DNA of 64,000 nt from Myrica gale. Its lineage: Eukaryota; Streptophyta; Magnoliopsida; Fagales; Myricaceae. The notes beneath the pieces were generated by a model that was not told the DNA's origin, ran no database searches, and saw only the letters and a program-made list of their open reading frames with translations. Shown one piece after another: positions 60,806 through 64,000 of this stretch. How positions within the stretch are numbered: position 1 is the first letter of the stretch; every line of letters starts with the position of its first letter. The DNA lies in assembly GCA_963930655.1 (NCBI GenBank), contig OZ005613.1, positions 12,408,501 to 12,472,500 of the forward strand. Reading direction: 5' to 3'. The position numbers and the translations under genes were made by a program.

Positions 60806-60964
60806 CACGCTACATGTATTGTAATATTTTTAATGCTTTTAGTCTTTATTTTTTGATATTGTAATTGTAAGACAATTTTTAGCATTATAAAGAAAAAAAA
60901 ATTGTCATTTCGTCTTTAGAATTCGACCCCCCTGAATTTTGGTATTGGTTCCACTGATTGTTAC

Positions 60965-61204
60965 ACTCCACGTTTAAGAGTCTTTGTCTTTTCTAAGTTG
61001 TCTTTCATTTTCTATGTTGTAAAGTTGGCTTATTTAAACAGCTAAAAAGGAGAAGAAATGGAGAGAAAAAAGTTATCCAATACCTGTGGTACGATTCTCA
61101 CCCGAAGAGAATATTATCTCTATTATATTGGCTTTGACTGGAACCTATCACATATTCTGTCAGATTTCCATGTTCCATGTTCCAGGCGATTCACCTTGTA
61201 CCTG
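60965..61204. other. CACTA cargo without recognised origin
   Basis: Sequence between the hAT insertion and the SKU5-like piece. Short frames only; the source is not recognised. Confidence 0.4.
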
Positions 61205-61426
61205 TCATAGAAGATCGAATTCAGCTTCTGGCTTAGGGAATGGAACATCAATGGTTGTTGAGACGAATGGGCCCGAAACCTCCTACGGCCTTGTGGAAGT
61301 TGATGGAGGGGAAATATAAGAAATTGTCGAGCTGGTCTTTGTCTGGAACACGTAAGTCCAGTTTCTGCCTGGTTGAATCGGACAGTTTATGCCAGACACG
61401 CCATCTTGCCATGAGTTCTTCCTTTG
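61205..61426 (-). pseudogene. captured fragment of an SKU5-similar (SKS) gene
   Basis: The minus strand reads QRKNSWQDGVSGINCPIQPG, then RNWTYVFQTK. After a one-base loss it continues DQLDNFLYFPSINFHKAVGG, then FGPIRLNN, and after another shift VPFPKPEAEFDLL. This is the first cupredoxin domain of SKU5-type proteins, GPI-anchored cell-wall relatives of multicopper oxidases that lack most copper ligands. The fragment spans about 70 of some 590 residues. It is joined without a gap to the GUN4 piece at 61426/61427. Confidence 0.9.
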
Positions 61427-61545
61427 CGCGGCCTCGCCTACAAGGACAATGAGGAGGCGGCGGGTTTCTTCGTCGGCTTGCCTGAAGTTTTTGGCTGAGA
61501 GGTGGTCTTGGAGGACGTCAAAGGAGATGGCAAGGAGACAATCGA
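61427..61545 (-). pseudogene. captured fragment of GUN4 (tetrapyrrole-binding protein)
   Basis: The minus strand reads ISFDVLQDHLSAKNFRQADE, then ETRRLLIVLVGEAA. This is the conserved start of the GUN4 fold; NFRQADEETRRLL is diagnostic of plant GUN4. GUN4 binds porphyrins and stimulates magnesium chelatase in chloroplasts. The transit peptide and most of the porphyrin-binding domain are missing. The frame runs straight on into the SKU5-like piece. No ATG lies in this frame just upstream. Confidence 0.85.
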
Positions 61546-63023
61546 GATATGAGACGATCGAGACATGTTTGTTTGCCCAAAATTTTGGGGTCCAAAATTT
61601 CTAATAAAACAAACATACTTCAAAATTTTCAACTTTTACACATATATTTCAAACTTTTCACAAACCCCAATAAACTTCAACATTCAAAAGATTCCTAAAA
61701 TTTTGGGAATATTTTTCAAAATTTCGGTAAACAAACATAACCTAAGAATTGAAAAAAAAGAGGGTTTTGACCCTAATAGCTGGGAGGGAAAACTAAGGCC
61801 ATGTTCGGTTTTAATCACGTTCGATGACTATCAAAGTCGCCGGCAAGTTCCTGACTTTGTGCCCCTGCCGCCACATGTTTTTGTTTGTCGTTTTGTGTTT
61901 TTATTTTGTATTTTTTTATTTCGTAATACTTTTAAATATTCAGTTTCAATAAAAAATTAATAAATTTTAAATATAAAAACAACTTTAAATATTATCATTA
62001 CTTTTTTTACACCTCAACAACTTCTACACCAACACCAATACAACTCTAACATCACCTAAAAAATCTCGAAATACTCCAAATCATACAAAAAACTTCAAAA
62101 CGAACATAACCTAAGACTTGCGCCAAATCAAAATTTCTCTCTGTTGCCCAGTGAGCGGCTACTTCTTTTATTTGTACTTTTTTTTGGATGTTAACTGTAT
62201 TCAGTTTTGAATTTTATATTGTGATTTAAACTTTAGTACTTGTTTTTATTAATGAATGGCGTTGTTTTTCAAAAACAAAAAACAAAAAGTATAAATATAG
62301 GGAAACTGAAACAAATATAATAATTTTAATTAAAATAGGTTGGTAGTAATAATATATAGGGGTAAACTCATAGTTAGCCCCATAAGTATGATAAAAAATC
62401 AAATTGATACCATTAATTATCAATTCAGTGATTTGAGACTCATAACTTTTGAAAATCATCAATTCTAGCCCCCATCAAAATTAGGCATTAAATTCGACGG
62501 AAAATCATGCAAAATGACCAAAATGCCCCCTAAGACTAAATTTTAATAAATAAATAAAAATAATAAAAGTTTAAGAAATTAATTTTAAAAAAAGTATAAT
62601 GTCTTCTATATAACATTGCATGATTGTTATATGTGTTTAACATATACATGATATGTGCTATTTAACCTAAGTACTTTAATTTCATAAGTTAATCTCACAA
62701 TATATTATTGTTTGAAATTAAATAATATGTTCTAGTAAAATAGTATTATATTACTATTTATGCTCATTATAAGTATGATAATAGATATTTTATAAACTAC
62801 TTAGATGTAGTCAATAAATATGCAGTTAAAATATATCATATAACAACCTCAATGTTCATAACACTTTCTCTAATTCCATATTTTATTAAGTTGGTCCCTT
62901 TAAAATAAAATTTTTCAAATACATGACAAAATAAAATTATACATTAAAAAGAATATAATAAGATATAAAATAATTATTTACATTAATTAACTTATAATTA
63001 ATAAATAAATTTTTATTTTAATT
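61546..63023. other. AT-rich right part of the CACTA element
   Basis: No CACTA transposase or other gene was seen. 61985-62115 is related to the flank of the foldback element at 1.75-1.81 kb (ACACCAACACCAATACAACT, CTAACATCACCTAAA). 62340-62530 resembles a short MITE with 'tagcccc' phrases. Confidence 0.5.
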
Positions 63024-63027
63024 AGAC

Positions 63028-63392
63028 CTATAGTAGCGTTTGTTTGTTTGTGTCAACAAACGCTACTATAGACCCACCTTTAGAAGCGTTTGTTGACACA
63101 AACACTACTAAAGGTGGATGCTTTAGCGGCGGTCACCATGACCCCCGCTGTAGGTACCGAATTTTACACAAACGCTGCTAAAGGTGGGTCTATAACGGCA
63201 GTCGCAACCGTCACTAAAGGTCTGACTTTTAGCGGTGTTTGCTCATAAATGTTGTGAGAAACCATGTTGACCGCCGCTATAGAGGATTTCTAGAAGCGTT
63301 TTTCCGCTAACGCTGCGAAAGGGTGTCTTTGGCGGCGTTTTTAGCGACCACCACTAAAAAGACTGCCACTAAAGACCAGATTTTTTGTAGTG
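63028..63392. repeat. right subterminal and terminal repeats of the CACTA element
   Basis: The block opens with a perfect 17-bp hairpin (CTATAGTAGCGTTTGTT at 63028-63044, complement at 63055-63071). Many units of AGCGTTTG, AGCGGCGGTC and CCGCTATAG in both orientations follow. It ends in the terminal repeat whose reverse strand reads CACTACAAAAAATCTGGTCT. Confidence 0.88.
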
Positions 63393-63636
63393 TGAAAAAA
63401 GGTGGAATGATATTCTTTGATGGTTTTTTTTTTAATGAAAAAATGTTGGAGTTTAAGAAAGAGTTTGAGAAGAGATAATTTGATTCGAGAATGATAAAAC
63501 TTTTACTAATATGAGATTTTTTTTTGGTAAACCAAACTTTGAAAGTTTTAAAAAAATTCTAAAAACTGAGAAATTTTTGTGTGGGACATTGACTTCTTTG
63601 AAAAGAGTAAAGACTTGCCATCACTATATAGGTTCA

Positions 63637-64000
63637 GCGAAAAACCTGTTCTGGTTGTTTTTTTTTAACTAAATATTAAAACGACGACCTTCTATTTTAA
63701 ATAGAACGACGTCGTTTATGGGTTCTTTTTTGAAAAAAATATATAATATCGTGGATCAAAACATATGATTCTTAAAAAAAAAACCTAAGTCCCCTTTCCC
63801 AGTCGGTCAATCCCCCCCTCTCCTTCGCGAATCACCAGTCCTCCCTCTCCTCAGGCCTCACTCTCTGTTCCTCACTCTCAGGCCTCACTCCCTCTGTTCC
63901 TAAGCTCTCTCTTAGTCTCTGTGTTCGAAACTTTGACGTTCCCCAGCTCTCTCTCTGCTGAGGTTTTCTCCGACGATGCAACTCCCTCCGGCTTGGCGGC
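63637..64000 (+). mobile_element. partial copy of the 22-kb hAT family (cut by window edge)
   Basis: From GCGAAAAACC the order of features follows 22345-22620: the AAAACGACG...TTCTATTTTAAATAGAACGA hairpin (about 63680-63720), ATATAATATCGTGGATCAAAA, then a CT-rich block with CTCTCCTTCGCGA. The second half of the GGATCAAAAC hairpin is missing here, and no TAGGGGTG end precedes it, so the left end is lost or diverged. The right part lies beyond the window. Confidence 0.75.

Larger units (their letters stand above)
56160..60956 (+). mobile_element. hAT element nested in the CACTA element, duplication ATTGTTAC
   Basis: The 4797-bp element begins CAGTGGCGGAAGGGAGG and ends GGTATTGGTTCCACTG. The inverted terminal match is short (CAGTGG). 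A perfect 8-bp duplication ATTGTTAC lies at 56152-56159 and 60957-60964, which fixes both borders. It contains a hairpin at 56363-56396, a TTGTGAATTAGGG array at about 56690-56850, and a long but broken hAT transposase. The untranslated leader before the transposase is about 2.1 kb. Confidence 0.93.
53384..63392 (-). mobile_element. 10-kb CACTA-type element carrying several host-gene fragments
   Basis: The left end reads TACTATAAAAAAAATGGTCT, then TTAGC. The right end, on the other strand, reads CACTACAAAAAATCTGGTCT, then TTAGT. Both are followed inward by GC-rich AGCGGCGGTCGC-type subterminal repeats, the pattern of plant CACTA (En/Spm) elements. The outermost left base is T where CACTA has C. 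TGA at 53381-53383 and at 63393-63395 is the expected 3-bp target duplication. I see no CACTA transposase. The cargo, all on the minus strand, is: GUN4 piece, SKU5-like piece, an unidentified exon-like stretch, VIH exons and an ISWI piece. A 4797-bp hAT element sits inside. Both ends being in inverse orientation with a matched duplication supports a single element, though recombination between two related copies cannot be excluded. Confidence 0.85.

Noticed and set aside
1..64000. tRNA, rRNA, CRISPR array, organellar insertion
   Set aside because: Read through without finding a cloverleaf with conserved loops, rRNA-like blocks, spaced repeats, or chloroplast or mitochondrial genes; a covariance-model scan would be needed to exclude small RNAs fully.

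Overview
The window is nuclear DNA of a flowering plant, almost certainly a eudicot. It has long intron-containing genes with GT-AG introns, AT-rich intergenic DNA, and nested LTR, LINE, hAT, CACTA and Mutator-like elements. The species cannot be fixed from the sequence. Nothing looks bacterial: no operons, CRISPR array or rRNA was seen.

Only two intact host genes can be supported, both on the minus strand, and I rebuilt each exon by exon with consistent phases and a single final stop. The first (16173 to 8420, 8 coding exons, 1442 codons plus stop) encodes a coiled-coil protein of the MEE22/EMB1611 type, needed in Arabidopsis for embryo and meristem development. The second (51234 to 34033, 21 coding exons, 798 codons plus stop) encodes a SCY1-like pseudokinase with HEAT repeats, the plant SCYL1/CTEXP type linked to tRNA export and vesicle traffic.

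Everything else is mobile-element territory. 1-7.4 kb: an LTR end, a long foldback element, a decayed Copia gag, and a LINE reverse transcriptase split by an LTR with target-site duplication CTTTT. 17.46-21.90 kb: an element with roughly 180-bp inverted ends (Mutator-like, Pack-MULE style) carrying exons copied from an UNC93-like transporter gene and a spermidine synthase gene; a solo LTR (duplication GAATG) later landed inside the captured synthase exon. 22.19-23.84 kb: a non-autonomous hAT element with perfect 8-bp duplication AGGAAACA. 27.3-32.1 kb: a truncated Copia-like element with two about 1.25-kb LTRs and a broken gag. 32.88-33.72 kb: the LTR of a different Copia-like element next to a primer-binding site.

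53.384-63.392 kb is the most striking object: a 10-kb CACTA-type element with matching inverted ends and a 3-bp duplication TGA. I see no CACTA transposase in it. It holds fragments of at least four unrelated host genes on one strand (GUN4, an SKU5-like monocopper-oxidase-like gene, a VIH inositol-pyrophosphate kinase, an ISWI remodeller). GUN4 and SKU5-like pieces are joined in one open frame. A 4.8-kb hAT element with a decayed transposase (duplication ATTGTTAC) is nested inside. The window ends in another copy of the 22-kb hAT family.

The two host genes have no evident functional link to each other. The order of events can be read from the nesting: gene capture first, then hAT or LTR insertion into the captured DNA, then decay.
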